In this document: positions 33,118 to 46,070 of the stretch, one piece after another
Position numbering within the stretch: position 1 is the stretch's first letter
Layout: every line of letters starts with the position of its first letter
Assembly: GCA_033439265.1 (NCBI GenBank)
Contig: JAVTVX010000004.1
Location: forward strand, 16,877,701 to 16,941,700
Direction of reading: 5' to 3'
DNA length: 64,000 nucleotides
Source of the DNA: Dillenia suffruticosa
Taxonomy: Eukaryota; Streptophyta; Magnoliopsida; Dilleniales; Dilleniaceae
Translations under genes and position numbers: made by a program
Notes under the pieces: generated by a model
What the model was told of the DNA's origin: nothing
Database searches by the model: none
The model's input: only the letters and a program-made list of their open reading frames with translations

Positions 33118-35926
33118 TGTAACACCGACACTACAGTGTCAGTAATATTGTACCGTTTCGAGATATTTTTCAGTTTGTTTATATAGAAAGAGAATTTATT
33201 TATTTAAATTGATTTTTGATTTTACGGTATTTAAATTAAATTTTTGGTATATTTTGAATTTTTACCGTATCCGCGAATTTTGGTGTAAAAAAAAAAACAA
33301 AAGAAAAAACCCTTCCCGCGCCTTGCCACCCTCCCTCGCCCGAATTGGCCGCTCTCCTCTGCTGTGCACCACCACCACCACCATCTTCTTCTCCTTCTCT
33401 CCCTCTCTATCTTGCCCTCTCGAATTCTCTCACTCACTGTTTCTCTCTCTCTCCGCTGCTCATATTCTCTCTATCTCTCACGATCTTCCTCTCTCTAGAT
33501 CGCACTCCGCCGCGGTCTCTCCCTACTGCCACCCACTGCCGCTGCTCCTTTCTCCCGCGAGCACTACCCCTCTGCGAGTGCGACCGCAGCTCTTCCGCCG
33601 CAGCATAATCCTCTCCGTGCGAGCGCAGTGTGCGATCTCTCGTGAGCTACGCGATCCCCAGCACGAGCACGAGCGCGCTCCAGCACGAGCACAATGAGCA
33701 CAGCGTGCGACCCACTACGTGAGCGCGAACCCTAACCCGGGAGCGCGCCCTAGCCCGCGAGCCCGCGAGCCCACCAGTAGGCTAGCCCGCCAGCCTGCCA
33801 GCCTACCAGCCCGCCAACCCGACAGCTCGCTAGCTCGCTGACCCGCTCGCCCTCGACGGCCCGTGAGCCCGCGACCAGCTGTTCCCTTTGAGAGCTCACA
33901 TGCATCTTCTTTACTGCAGGTAATGACTATAATTGGATGTAATTCTAGGGTTTGGCATTTAGAAATTTAATTAGTTGCTAATCTCATCTCAAATTTAGAA
34001 ATATTACAGGTTTTAGACCAGTTCGACGGGCGAATGAAAGTTAGGTCTGAGATTCGAGAAACCCTAGGTGAGAGAAATGTAATTATTTTAATATTTGAAT
34101 TAAGTTTGTCGAAATTATGTGGAATTTAGAATCGGAAACTATATAATGTTAAATTCGAGAAAAATTAGAGAAAATGAGAAATATTAGAAAATTGATCATT
34201 GGTGAGTCAAATGATTCGAAAGTGATAAAATGGGAATCTAGAAAGGGGATTGTGTTAATTAAAATTGTATTAAATTTGAAAGAAAAATTGAAAATCCCAT
34301 ATTAGACCTTTATTTGATATTAAATTGTGATGATTGATTAGGTTTGTCTTTTGGAGACTCGAGAAGTCAATTGGATTGAATTGAAAAATAGGGAGTGATC
34401 ACCCTCTCTAAAAACGTAAGTGAAACTCTAAACTTTTGTATAAAATAGTGAAACGTGTTTTCTGCCGTGTTTTCGATAAAACATGCTTTTGATATGCATT
34501 GATTTGACGTATGATATTAAAATCTATTTTGTGATTATTGGAGTATCTTAAATTATATTTACGATGACTATGCATCCATGGTTTGATACGAAACAAAAAT
34601 TGTGCCATTATTTGAAAATTGATAAATTCCTTTTTATGGTTTCATTGGTATGCAGTTTTGAAATGATTTGATGAAATGTATTGGCACGTGGATTTCAAAT
34701 GCTTTGATAAACTATGTGGGTTGGATACCCACTAGTTATGCATGATATGAATCTTTATTGTGGGACGTTGTGCCCTTGTGATACTATGATAATGACATTG
34801 ATGATTCCGCAGTTACAAAGGGCATTTGTAGAGGCACGGGTTGCCCGGATACGCTTCTGCAGGAGGTATCCACAAACGTTATCGATTGTAAGAGCTATAG
34901 ATACGGCCGGTTGAACCTACGATGGGGGAGGAGGAGTGTGACGCCACCGTCTAGCACCGGGCAGGGTCTTATACACGATGATGAGTTAGCTCCAGCAAAC
35001 TCATGGCCAACGTCGGGGTAGAGGGCGATTTTAAACTCTATGCATAATAAAACCCTCAATACGCCTGGCTTTGGTCATGGTTGGCTTTTACCAGGATTAT
35101 CTTTGGTTTGCTCTACTATTATTTGATTTTTAAATGGATACATACATGCTTGTATCGTGTGATTGATTAAATAATTTCAAATTACTAAACATATTATGTT
35201 TTGCTGTGAAATGTAAATTTTTGTTTCAAATGACACTCAAATGGTTTATCCACATTATTTATGCTTGATATTATCCCCCTCACTCATTGGGTATCTTCCC
35301 ACGATATTCACCCATCTCTTTTTCCTCTTCAGACAAGATTATTGTTGTGATGGAGTGACGCTTTAGATTTTAGAGATTTTGGTGGATTTGGATAATTCAC
35401 GATGGTGAGATTTAAGTTTAAATTTGAAAGATAAATTCCGTAATTTATTTTTGACCCTGCGAGATTTTGTCATTGAGGTCCGTAGTTGGTCATGTATTTA
35501 TTTTGGGATGACTGTATAATTTATATATATTTAGTTATGAAACTCTCATATTTCATTTGCATTGAGGCGATTGTACGTATTTGAATGTTATTTGGAAAAA
35601 TTATTGTAAATGAGATAAAATTTAGCTCCGCTCTATATGGCGGCTGTTCATATTCTAGTTGGGCATGATAGTAGAGTTCTGTGGCTAGAATTGTTGAAAA
35701 TTTATATAGTTTAGCATTGTTCTGGATGTCTACTGTGGTTGGTAGGTTGTTGTGAGGCCGGGATGGCCATTTTATTTTATTTACAGGATGATTTTAAATT
35801 AAATAGGTTTATTTGTACATGGGAGACTTTCGATTTATGGGGAGGTTTTGCCTAATTTTTTGTAAAAATACAGTCGGCATTCAGAGCAATGGGTGGTTAG
35901 TCACGAAACCGGTTTGAGGCGTGACA
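33118..35926 (+). repeat. 5' LTR of element D
   Basis: TGTAACACC to GGCGTGACA. It contains CT-rich then GC-rich DNA (33300-33870), a TGCAGGTAATG block (about 33914), the hairpin/donor block (34390-34421) and a GGGACGTTGTGCCC unit (34760). Confidence 0.95.
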
Positions 35927-35933
35927 GTTCTAT

Positions 35934-35948
35934 TGGTATCAGAGCCAG
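35934..35948 (+). promoter_or_regulatory. Primer binding site of element D
   Basis: TGGTATCAGAGCCAG is an exact match to the initiator Met-tRNA complement over at least the first 13 bases, seven bases after the LTR. Confidence 0.92.
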
Positions 35949-36154
35949 GTTAGATTAGAGAAAAGATAGTAGTAAAAGTCTTCCCAAGTATATGAAAAGT
36001 CATTAATGCATTAGAAAGTTTCATATAGTCATTTAAAGTCCCATACTCGGTCATAAGCATATAAGTTCATCTATTTTATGGAGTTGGATACATAACGCAT
36101 CTAACCCGTTATTTTGCATTCAAATGCTTTGAATTATAATTCACTTTTTTAAGG

Positions 36155-36177
36155 GGTTAGTTACGGAGCAACTAACT
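36155..36177 (+). promoter_or_regulatory. Leader hairpin of element D
   Basis: GGTTAGTTAC and GCAACTAACT pair around GGA, 49 bases before the gag ATG, homologous to 300-322 in A and 6350-6372 in B. An upstream hairpin at 36083-36105 corresponds to the palindrome of A. Confidence 0.6.
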
Positions 36178-36225
36178 CTAATTCTTGATTTCTATCTAAT
36201 AAAAATGTATTCTTTTCGCAGAATT

Positions 36226-37666
36226 ATGCCACCTAGACGTGGTAGGAGAGGTGCTAGATTCGCATCACTTGAGGGTCTTTCAATGCCTGATATACCTAGG
36301 GCATCTGAGGCGCCACGAGTGCCAGAGGATGCTTCCTCTACTCGAGCACGCTCACCAGCGCCACCCCCAGCACCTTCACTGGCTGCTACAGCCGAGATTC
36401 CTCCACCACCACTCGATGCCTTGAGGTAGTGGCAGGAGTTGTAAAGTAGATATGGGGCACAGATGCCACCACCTCCACTACAGATTCTAGCGACCACACC
36501 TGCGGCCGTACCTGCACCTACGACACCGATTCCTCCTTCGGTGATTAATCTTTTTGTTTCTACTCTGACTGATGAGATGTCGGCTACTTTGAGGCGCATC
36601 CACGAGCTCACATAGTTGGTGAAAGAGTCTCGACAACTCGGATGCATAGGCTTTTCAGGATCCAGTGATGCCGTAGCGGCGAAACACTGGATCATTAAGA
36701 TTCGTAGGATTTTTATAAATTTGGGGTTGTCAGAGAAGCTCAGATTGAGAGTTGCTGAGAGACTCCTCGATGGAGATGCCCTTTCATTATGGGAGGCTAT
36801 TTGTGATAGTGCTACACAGACCCTGTGGTGGGAGGACTTTTTACGAGAGTTCGACCACAGGTACTCACCCCGTTCCAGCAGGACCAGATGAGGACGGAGT
36901 TCCTGCACTTACGCCAGGGGACGATATCAGTTTTAGAGTACGAGGCTGAGCTTAGACTACTAGCGGCCTTTGTCACCGACAAGGCTATACCAGTTCAGAG
37001 GAGGTTTAAGTTTGAAGATGGCCTCCAATTGAGTATCAGAAAGTATATGACATTGATTCCCTCTTTTACACTATCAGAGGTGATTGATTCAGCATATCGG
37101 GCAGAGAAGATCGTCCAAGCTGAGGCTAGATAGAAGGAGAGTCATCAAAAAAGGAAGACTGGGTCATAGGGTGAACAGTCTTCGAAGAGGGGTAGAGGTT
37201 CTGGATATCCTGGAGGTTCTTCTAGCTTCAGACCAGCGGGACCGGGACAGGGACTTTGACCATATGGTTTTGGGGTACCAGCCCCTAGTGTCTTTACACA
37301 GTATACTACACAGAGACAGCTTTTCTGCCGTAGATACAGCAGCCGCCATGCCTTTGGGGCGTGTAGAGTACCAGTTGCTTGTTTCCGGTGTGGGAAATAA
37401 AGTCACGTTAAGAGTGTCTGTCCAGATTTAGATCGAGGAGGATCGACTTTGCAGAGTCGTATTGGTATGTCTGGCACAAGCTAGTAGGGGCACCTGCGCA
37501 CTCAGCTCTTACCGCTCCTCGGACTACAACCGAGAGTAATACAGTACCAGGATCGTCGGGACAACAGCCAAGGGCCCAGGCTCGTGTGTTTGTGATGACG
37601 CAGGAGGACGCGCAGGCAAACCCTGATGTTATTATGGATAATCCTCCTACAGATCCCTCTATATAG
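36226..37666 (+). pseudogene. gag: Gypsy gag, element D, broken
   Basis: The start is ATG at 36226 (MPPRRGRRGARF). A proline-rich N-terminal part contains a stop at 36427-36429. The capsid-like part reads AAKHWIIKIRRIFINLGLS (about 36677-36733) and RLLDGDALSLWEAI. A frameshift near 36880 moves the reading to another frame (FKFEDGLQLSIRKYMTLIPS about 37005-37064). The zinc knuckle near 37385-37425 (CFRCGK, stop, HVKSVC) has a stop in the middle. The reading ends with TAG at 37664-37666. Confidence 0.88.
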
Positions 37667-37833
37667 TACTTTTATTGTATTTTCTGTTTGAGCTTCTTGT
37701 ATATCATGATGTCGATGTACAATTTTGACTAGTTAAAGCTTTAGAAGCTTAACTAGTTTGATATAGATATATGAATTTGTCTATTTTCTTTGTATTTTAA
37801 ATATCCTTAATCCTTTTCCTATCTTTAGGTACC

Positions 37834-40800
37834 ATGCAAATATTTGGTATCGACGCCCGTATTCTTATAGATACCGGGTCAAATTTTTCATATGTGAGCG
37901 ACACGTTCGCTCACCATTCTGATAGACCTCTCTTACCACTTGATGAGGAGATTATGGTAGTCACTTCTCTTGATAAGCATATCATTCGAGATACAGTCTG
38001 TAGGGGTTGTGAGGTTGGTATTGGGGAGACAGTATTAGAGGCAGATCTGATTCCACTCCCTATCACGGATTTCGATGCCATCCTAGGGATGGATTGACTG
38101 AGTTTACATCGGGTTTCCGTGGATTGTTCCATGAAAGAGGTTGAGTTTCGGAGGTCCGGGCAGCCACCATTAGTTTTCCGAGGCGAGAGACAAGTATTGC
38201 CCGCTGTATTATCTCTGTTATGAAGGCCAAATGCTTGGTATGCCGTGGTAGTGCGGCTTATCTGGCTTATGTTGTCTACACCACCATTAAGGGACCGAGA
38301 CTTGAAGATGTCCCTGTGGTGCAGGAGTTTCCAGAGATATTCCCCGAGGAGCTTCCCGGATTATTACCAATTTGGGAATTCGATTTCGAGATTGATCTAG
38401 TACCGGGGACCAATCCTATTTATATTCCGCCATACAGAATGGCGCCTACTAAACTAAAAGAGCGTAAGACTCATATACAGAAACTCCTAGACAAAGGATT
38501 CATTCGCCCGAACACTTCACCTTAGAGCACTCCGGTGCTGTTTGTAAAGAATAAGGATGGTACATTTTGGCTTTGTGTGGACTACAGGCAATTAAACAAA
38601 GCCACCATCAAAAACAGATATCCCCTACTGTCACATATTGATGATTTGTTTGATCAGCTGTAGGGAGCTAGGGTTTTCTCTAAGATTGATCTCTGTTCGG
38701 GTCATCATCAGTTGAGAATTCAGACCGAAAATGTACCCAAGACAGCTTTTTGTACCCGAAACGGCCATTACAAGTTTCTAGTCATACCGTTTGGGTTGAC
38801 TAAAGCCCCAGCTGCTTTCATAGATTTGATAAACCGAGTTTTTCACGACTACTTGGATCGGTTCGTCATCGTATTCATCGATGACATCTTGATATATTTA
38901 CGGAGTGATGAAGATCATGTTGAGTACCTTCGGGTGGTATTGCAGATACTCCGTGAAAAGCAGCTATATGCCAAATTCTCGAAATGTGAGTTTTGGATGA
39001 GACAAATTGGATTCTTGGAGCACATTGTCTTTGCGGAGGGTATTTATGTTGATCCACGGAAGGTAAAGGCTATAGTGAAGTGGGAGCAGCCACAAACAGT
39101 TACCGAGATTCGTAATTTTCTCGGTTTGGTCGGGTTTTAACACAGATTTGTAGAGAGATTCTCCCAGATAGATGTTCCGTTGTCTAGGTTGACCTAGAAG
39201 GGGGTCAAGTTTGTTTGGAATGACCGTTGTGATGCGAGTTTCCAGAAGCTCAAACAACGATTGACATCCGCTCCTATTTTAGCCTTTCCCACTAGTAGTC
39301 GGGAGTATACAGTATACAGTGCTGCAGCCGACAGGGATTGGGTTGTGTTCTGATGCAGGATGGTCAGGTTATTACATATGTCTCGCGGTAACTGAAGAAA
39401 CACGAGATTAACTACCCGACATATGATTTAGAGTTGGCAGCCATAGTCTTCACGCTCAAGATATGGCGGCATTATCGTTATGGGGTGACTTGTAGGGTAT
39501 TCACGGATCACAAAAGTCTAAAGTATATTTTTACCCAAAAGGAGCTAAATTTGAGACAAAGGAGTTGGTTAGAACTCCTAAAAAATTATGATTTCATTAT
39601 TGACTATCATCCGAGTAAGGCAAATGTTGTGGCAGATGCCTTGAATCGGAAGTTAGCATCATCCTCACAGTCGACAGAGAAAGCCTACCTTTCTTGTTTA
39701 GTGGGACTCTGAGACTTAGGAGTCAGTTTGGCTAACGATGATCAGGGAGGCTTACTAGCCAGATTTGAGGTCAGGCCGACTTTATAAAACCATATCAGGG
39801 AGCTCCAGAGTAGGGATGAGGAGTTTCAGGGAATTGTGGATAGAGTCCGCAGAGTTCAGGGAGGAGATTTCAGAGTTCATGATGATGGACTCGTGGTATT
39901 CAGAGACAGAGTGTGTGTCTTGGCCGATAGTGATCTTCGGCATGTTATCCTTGAGGAATCACATTTTTCTGCATATGCTATGCAACCCGGGGGTTCGAAG
40001 ATGTACCGAACTATCAGGGGTTGCTATTGGTGGTCAGGCATGAAGAGAGATATAGCAGAGTTTGTGGCACGATGCTTAGTGTGCCAGCAGGTGAAGGCCG
40101 AGCATCATCGTCCAATGGGCACACTCCAGCCTCTTCCCATTCTTGAGTGGAAATGAGAGCATATTACTATAGACTTCGTGATGGGGTTGTCGTGGACTTC
40201 TACACGGCATGATGCGATTTGGGTGATTGTCGATCGACTCACCAAATCTGCATATTTTATCCCTATCTGCGGTAACTATTCCTTAGAGGCGTTGGCACGT
40301 CTCTACATTGATACCATAGTTCAGCTTCACGGGGTGCCCGTGTCGATTGTTTCAGATAGGGACCCTAGGTTCACATCTAGGTTTTGGCCCAAGTTGCAAG
40401 AGACATTGGGTACTAGATTGAACTTCAGTACGACATATCATCCTCAGACGGACGGCCAGTCTGAGAGGATGATTCAGACGCTTGAGGATATGCTTCGGGC
40501 AGGTGTCATTGATTTTCATGGTAGTCGGGATCGGCACCTTCCGCTGGTCGAGTTTGCATATAATAATAGCTATCAGGCCAGTATAGGGATACTTTCGTAT
40601 GAGGCACTGTATGGCAGGAAGTATCGCATCCCGATATGCTGGGAGGAGGTCGGAAAGCAATGTCTCAACAATGTTGAGTTGATTGAGCAAACAAAGGATA
40701 AAGTTAAGGTCATCTGTGAGCGGATGAAAGCCGCCTAAGACAGATAGAAGATATATGCCGATCGTAGGCGGCGACCTCTTGAGTTTGCCATGGGAGATGG

Positions 40801-41218
40801 TTTTCTTGAAGATATCTCTTTGGAAGGGAGTTATACGGTTCAGGCAGAGGGGGAGTTGAGCCTAAGATATATTGGGCCCTTCCGTATTCTTGAGAGGGTC
40901 GGGAGTGTGGCATATAGGTTAGAGCTGCCGGATGAACTTTTCTGTATTCATGACGTTTTTATGTCTCAGTACTCAGGAAATACTTAGCCGATCCTTCTCA
41001 TGTACCTGAGCCTCCACCTGTTGAGTTACGAGAGGACCTTAGTCTTCCAATCCAGCCTGTGGCTATTCTAAATCGGCAGGTCAGAAAGCTGCGGAGCAAG
41101 GAAGTCACATTGGTCAGAGTTTTGTAGAGGAGTGATTAGGTCGAGGTGGAAACGTGGGAGCCCGATGAGGCTATGAGGAGACAGTACCCCCATTTATTTG
41201 CTGTTTAGTCCTCTTTTA
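37834..41218 (+). pseudogene. pol: Gypsy pol, element D, all domains present but interrupted
   Basis: Domains in order: aspartic protease (ILIDTGSNFSYV, 37861-37896); reverse transcriptase ([28 protein letters not shown], catalytic FIDD at 38874-38885, [12 protein letters not shown]); RNase H ([45 protein letters not shown], about 39428-39640). Integrase has an HHCC region ending CLVCQQVKAEH near 40110, DDE residues in ITIDFVMGL, IVSDRDPRF and GQSERMIQTLE, and LVEFAYNNSYQASI. The GPFRILERVGSVAYRLELP segment follows, and finally a chromodomain-like tail (ILNRQVRKLRSKEVTLVRVL to RRQYPHLF, about 41065-41209). At least ten stops or frameshifts interrupt it. Gag and pol are separate frames here. 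Confidence 0.9.
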
Positions 41219-41237
41219 GTTTCGAGAATGAAACTAG

Positions 41238-41256
41238 TTTTTAGGGGGTTAGAAAA
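41238..41256 (+). promoter_or_regulatory. Polypurine tract of element D
   Basis: TTTTTAGGGGGTTAGAAAA directly before the 3' LTR at 41257. Confidence 0.88.
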
Positions 41257-44147
41257 TGTGACACCAACACTACAGTATCAGTAATATTATACCGTATCGA
41301 GATATTCTTTAGTTTGTTTATATAGAGAGAGATTTTATTTATTTAAATTGATTTTTGATTTTGAGGTATTTAAATTGAATTTTTGGTATATTTTAAATTT
41401 TTATCATGTCCGTGAATTTTGGTGTAAAAAAAAAAAACCCAAATTCGATTAGGGCTAAAAAGCCCTAATCTCTTCTTCTCTCTCTGTCACTCCGCCTCTT
41501 CCCCTTCTCGCGACCCGCCACCCTCCCTCGCCCGAATTAGCAGCTCTCCTCCCCTGCGCACCACCACACCATCTTCTTCTCTTTCTCTCCCTCTTTATCT
41601 TTCCCTCTCGGATTCTCTCTCTCACTATTTCTCTCTCTCTCCGCTGCTTACTCTCTCTCACTCTCTTGTGATCTTCCTCCTTCTAGATCGCGCTCCGCCG
41701 TGGTGTCTCCCTTCTGCTACCCACCGCTACTACTCCTTTCTCCTGCGAGCGCGACCGCAGCTACTCCGCCGCAGCGCTATCCTCCCCGCGTGAGCCCAGC
41801 GTGCGATCTCCCGTGAGTTACACGATCCCTGCATGAGTGCGAGCGTGCTCTAGCGCGAGCCTCTGCGCGAGCACAATGCGCACAGAGCGCGACCCACTGC
41901 GCGAGCGTGCGCACCTCACAGAGTGAGATCCACTCGCGAGTGCGATCCACTCGCGAGTGGGATACCCTCGTGAGTACGAGCCCTAACCCGGGAGCTTGCC
42001 CCAGCCAGCGAGCCCGCGAGCCCACCAATGGGCCAGCCTGCCAGCCTGCCGACCCGCGAGCCCGCGACGGCTTGCTAGCCCACGACCAGTTGTTCCCTTC
42101 AAGAGCTCATCTGCGTCTTCTTTATTGCAGGTAACAACTATAATTTTATATAATTCTAGGGTTTGGTGTTTAGAAATTTAATTAGTTGCTAACCTCGTTT
42201 CAAATTTAGAAATATTACAGGCTTTAGACCAGTTCGAAGGGCGAACGATAGCTAGATCTGAGAACTGAAAAACCCTAGGTGAGAGAAATGCAATTACTTC
42301 AATATTTGAATTAAGTTTGTTGAAATTAGGTGGAATTTAGAATCGGAAACTATATAATGTTAAATTCGAGAAAAATTAGAGAAAATGAGAAATATTAGAA
42401 AATTGATCATTGATGAGCCAAATGATTCGAAAGTGATGAAATGGGAATCTAGAAAGGGGATTATGTCAATTAAAGTTGTATTAAATTTGAAAGAAAAATT
42501 GAAAATCCCATATTAGACCTTTATTTGATATTAAATTGTGATGATCGATTAGGTTTGTCTTTTGGAGACTCGAGGAGTCAATTGGATTGAATTGAAAAAT
42601 AGGGAGTAATCACCCTCCCTAAAAATGTGAGTGGAACTCTAATCTCTTGCATGAAATAGTGAAATGTGTTTTCTACCGTGTTTTCGATAAAATATACTTT
42701 TGATATACATTGATTTGACGTATGATATTAAAATCTGTTTTGTGATTATTGGAGTGTCTTAAATTATGTTTACGATAACTATGCATCCATGGTTTGACAT
42801 GAAACAAAAATTGTGCTATTACTTGAAAATTGATAAATTCTGTTTTACGGTTGCATTGGTATGCTGTTTTGAAATGATTTGATGAAATGTATTGGCACAC
42901 AGATTTCAAATGCTTTGATAAACTATATGGGCTGGATGCCCACTAGTTATGCATGATATGATTCTTTCTTGTGGGACATTGTGCCCTTGTGATACTATAA
43001 TAATGACATTGATGATTCCGTAGCTACGAAAGGCGTTTGTAGAGGCACGGGTTGCTCGGATACGCTTCTGCAGGAGGTATCCACAAACGTCATCGATTCT
43101 AAGGGCTATAGGCGTAGCCGGTTGAACCCACGATAGGGGAGGAGGAGTGTGATGCCACTGTCTAGCACCGAGTGGGGTCCTATACACGATGATGAGTTAG
43201 CCCCAGCAAACTTATGGCCAATGTCGGGGTAGAGAGCGATTTTAAAGTCTATGCATAATAAAACCCCTGATGTGCCTGTCCTTGGTCATGGTTGACCTTT
43301 GCCAGGATTATCTTTGACTTGCTATACTATTATTTGATTTTTAAATGGATGCATACATGCTTGTATCATGTGATTGATTAAATAATTTCAAATTGCTAAA
43401 CATATTATGTTTTGCTGTGAAATGTAAATTTTTGTTTCAAATGATATTATTTGACACTCTAATGGTTCACTCATACTATTTATGTTTGACATTATCCCCT
43501 TCACTCACTGGGTATCTTCCCACGATACTCACCCCTCCATTTTTCCTCCTCAGACAGGATTATTGTTGTGCTGGAGCGACGCTTCAGATATTAGAGATTT
43601 TGGTGGATTTTGGTGATTCACGACGGTGAGATTTAAGTTTAAATTTGAAAGATGAATTCCGTAATTTATTTTCAAACTTGTGAGATTTTGACATTGAGGT
43701 CCATAGTTGGTCATATATTTATTTTGGGATGACTGTACAATTTATATATATTTAGTTGTGAAACTCTCATATTTTGTTTGTATTGAGGCGATTTTACGTA
43801 TTTGAATGTTATGTGAAAAAATTATTATATATATGAGAAAATTTAGGTCCGCTCAGTGTGGCGGCTACTCTTGCTCTAGTTGAGCATGACAATAGAAGTT
43901 TGTGCCTAGAATTGTTGGAAATTTACATAGTTTGGCGTTATTCTGGATGTCTGCTGTGGTTGGTAGGTTGTTGTGAGACCGGGATGACCATTTTATTTTA
44001 TTTACAAGATGATTTTAAATTAAATAGATTTATTTGTACATGGGAGATCTCCGATTTATGAGGAGATTTTGTTCGATTTTTTGTAAAAATATAGTCGGCA
44101 TTCAGAGCAATGGGTGGCTGCTCACGAACCCGGTTTGGGACGTGATA
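41257..44147 (+). repeat. 3' LTR of element D
   Basis: It starts TGTGACACC and ends GGGACGTGATA; the last bases have changed from the family's GTGACA. It aligns with the 5' LTR along its length and carries the hairpin/donor block at 42600-42633. Confidence 0.95.
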
Positions 44148-44152
44148 GTTGC
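44148..44152. repeat. Right target-site duplication of D (GTTGC)
   Basis: Matches 33113-33117. Confidence 0.95.
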
Positions 44153-44260
44153 AGACGGATTCCATGTTGCCAAACCAACGACACTTCCGAAGGAAGTAAT
44201 ATGAGGTAATTCTTTGTAAGCTCAAATAGAAGAAGTACCGATATCAATAGCACCGAACAA

Positions 44261-44548
44261 ATGGAAACCAGAGTAGCTAAACCCCCGGGACAATATCCAC
44301 AACAGCACGAATCTTCAAACTTGGTGCATTGAGGCCACCAACAAGTCCAGATCCCTCAGCAAAGTTTTATTGCCACAACCTTAGTTGCCGCTAGTTTAGC
44401 TAGTAACCAGATTTCAAGTGTTGATGTACTTTTTGCTAGGCAATGGGTTATGCAAGATCCATTCAACATTGCTAAAGCCCCAACTTGTAGTTTGACAAAA
44501 TCTTGTTCTCGGGCTGGTTTGGAAGTAACTTCACTCATTCTAGGGTAA
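44261..44548 (+). pseudogene. Unrecognised short coding-like relic
   Basis: A 95-codon frame from ATG at 44261 to TAA at 44546 contains a single in-frame stop at 44330-44332; 71 codons are open after it (SFIATTLVAASLASNQIS, then VLFARQWVMQDPFNIAKAP). I do not recognise the family. An antisense open frame over 44356-44625 (MGMGTCPFCMCSSTFP...) competes with it, and at most one is real. It could be a decayed exon of a host gene split by element D, or chance. Confidence 0.25.
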
Positions 44549-45194
44549 TAAATGCAGCGCAAGTGTGTTATGCCATTGGGGAAGGTGCTAGAACACATGC
44601 AAAATGGACATGTCCCCATACCCATTGTAGGCTATGACATTTATGTAGCTAGGCAAGAGAGTTTCTTCTTTCAGAGCTTGATCGACAGTGGTTGAAATTT
44701 GAAAAGTAGATGCCAAGAGATAAAGAGAAAAAACTAGTATGAATGTGAAATAAAATAAAGTAAGTAGTCAGTCGAACCAGACTTCAACATGTGGAACTTT
44801 GAAGCTTTTTCATCCATTCTTGAAGATGGGATGGACTTATTAGAAATTGTTCTATGTTATACATCTTAGCAATTCAATTAAAATAATCAAACCCAAAAAA
44901 GAAGCAAATTGAATTTGTAGTTTTTGGACATGAATCAATTATTTATGTTCTGCAGAGATTTATGCAGTTACATATATAATAAATTGTTCAGAAGATTTAT
45001 AATTTACAGAAATGTATACTAACATATTCATATTAATTTGCAGGCACGCTCTTAATCTCCCATTCACCATTGGCAGCCATGAGCATCATCAACTTTTTAA
45101 GCAACATGAGGTGTGCGGGTTTCTGTTCTTTTTATGAGAACTCTTTCAATTGTTGCAAAGAATCACATTGAACTATAATCAAGATACAATAGGG

Positions 45195-45460
45195 AGGCTC
45201 ATTGAGCTAAGTACAATTCCTTTGAATTAGAAAGAGCAAATCTAGCTAACTTGTGGGCAAGATTATTGCCATCCTATCTTAGGAAGGAGCAAGAATTGAA
45301 AGAATTCCATTGATGGAGGTGCGTTTGGCTCCATAAATAAGTGCTTCGTTGACTCAAGTGTGAGACGGGTACCAAGGAGTCTTCTGAGCCTTTGTAAGTG
45401 ATGAACCTGGAAGTGCTGCCAGGGATACTCCGGTGATGGAGGCTTCGACATTCAAATCAT
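45195..45460 (-). pseudogene. Decayed plant RNase H-like (RVT_3) fragment
   Basis: On the minus strand GNNLAHKLARFALSNSKELY (about 45275-45215) matches the end of the RNase H-like domain found with plant LINEs and stand-alone genes (RxxNxxAHxLAxxA). Upstream, in another frame, NVEASITGVSLAALPGSSLT resembles its beginning (VDAS...GVVLAA). Frameshifts and a stop separate the parts. Confidence 0.5.
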
Positions 45461-46070
45461 AAAGAGTGATTTTTTAGAGAATAAGAAATAGACTGAGAAA
45501 GTTGCAAGAGAACCATGTGTTACCTTTATGTGAGAAGTATAGAGTTCTATAGAATGTATCTGGCTGATTATCGATACTGGATATATATAACATGTATGTA
45601 TGATAAGTTCCATATGAGTTTAGAGGTATAGAAACTCTAGTTTTCTTATAGAGAGATTGTTGGGTATCTCAAAGATTACTGGGAATCTCAAGATGGTAGG
45701 GATTGTAGTCAAAGATTTCTAAAAGATTCAATGTCCTATCAATTGTCATGGAGGCTTATTGACTTATTGGGAGTGACTATCGAGATAAGTTTCTTTATTG
45801 AGAGATATTTTCCTCGGAATAGTATAGATTCATATCTGATTAAGGAAAGTTTAGGATTGTTAGAGATTTACTTTCTTAATGGATGGTGTTAAGTTGTACT
45901 TATTGTATAATGAAATGAATCACACTTATTTTAATGGAATGAACTCGTTGAGGACTGGGGTAACCGAGAAGCTTAGGTGTTGAGAGCTAGGATTATTGAA
46001 GAGTCAGGAGTTGTTGGTTTCTCGGGATGATAAAACTCTAAGCAAAAGGAGTGCTCAACTGGGAGAGTAC

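Larger units (their letters stand above)
33118..44147 (+). mobile_element. Complete Ty3/Gypsy element D (Tekay/Del-like)
   Basis: LTRs of 2809 and 2891 bp, a primer site, gag, protease, reverse transcriptase, RNase H, integrase and chromodomain-like tail, a polypurine tract and a GTTGC duplication. It is the fullest copy in the window and the reference for judging deletions in A and B. The first ~175 bp of the LTRs differ at about 10% of positions, so it is older than C. Stops and frameshifts throughout gag and pol make it inactive. Long LTRs plus the chromodomain tail suggest the Tekay/Del clade. Confidence 0.95.
44153..46070. other. Host DNA between D and G
   Basis: Contains the two weak coding relics listed separately (44261-44548 plus, 45195-45460 minus). 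In 44640-45190 and 45470-46070 I see AT-rich sequence and nothing assignable. Confidence 0.45.
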
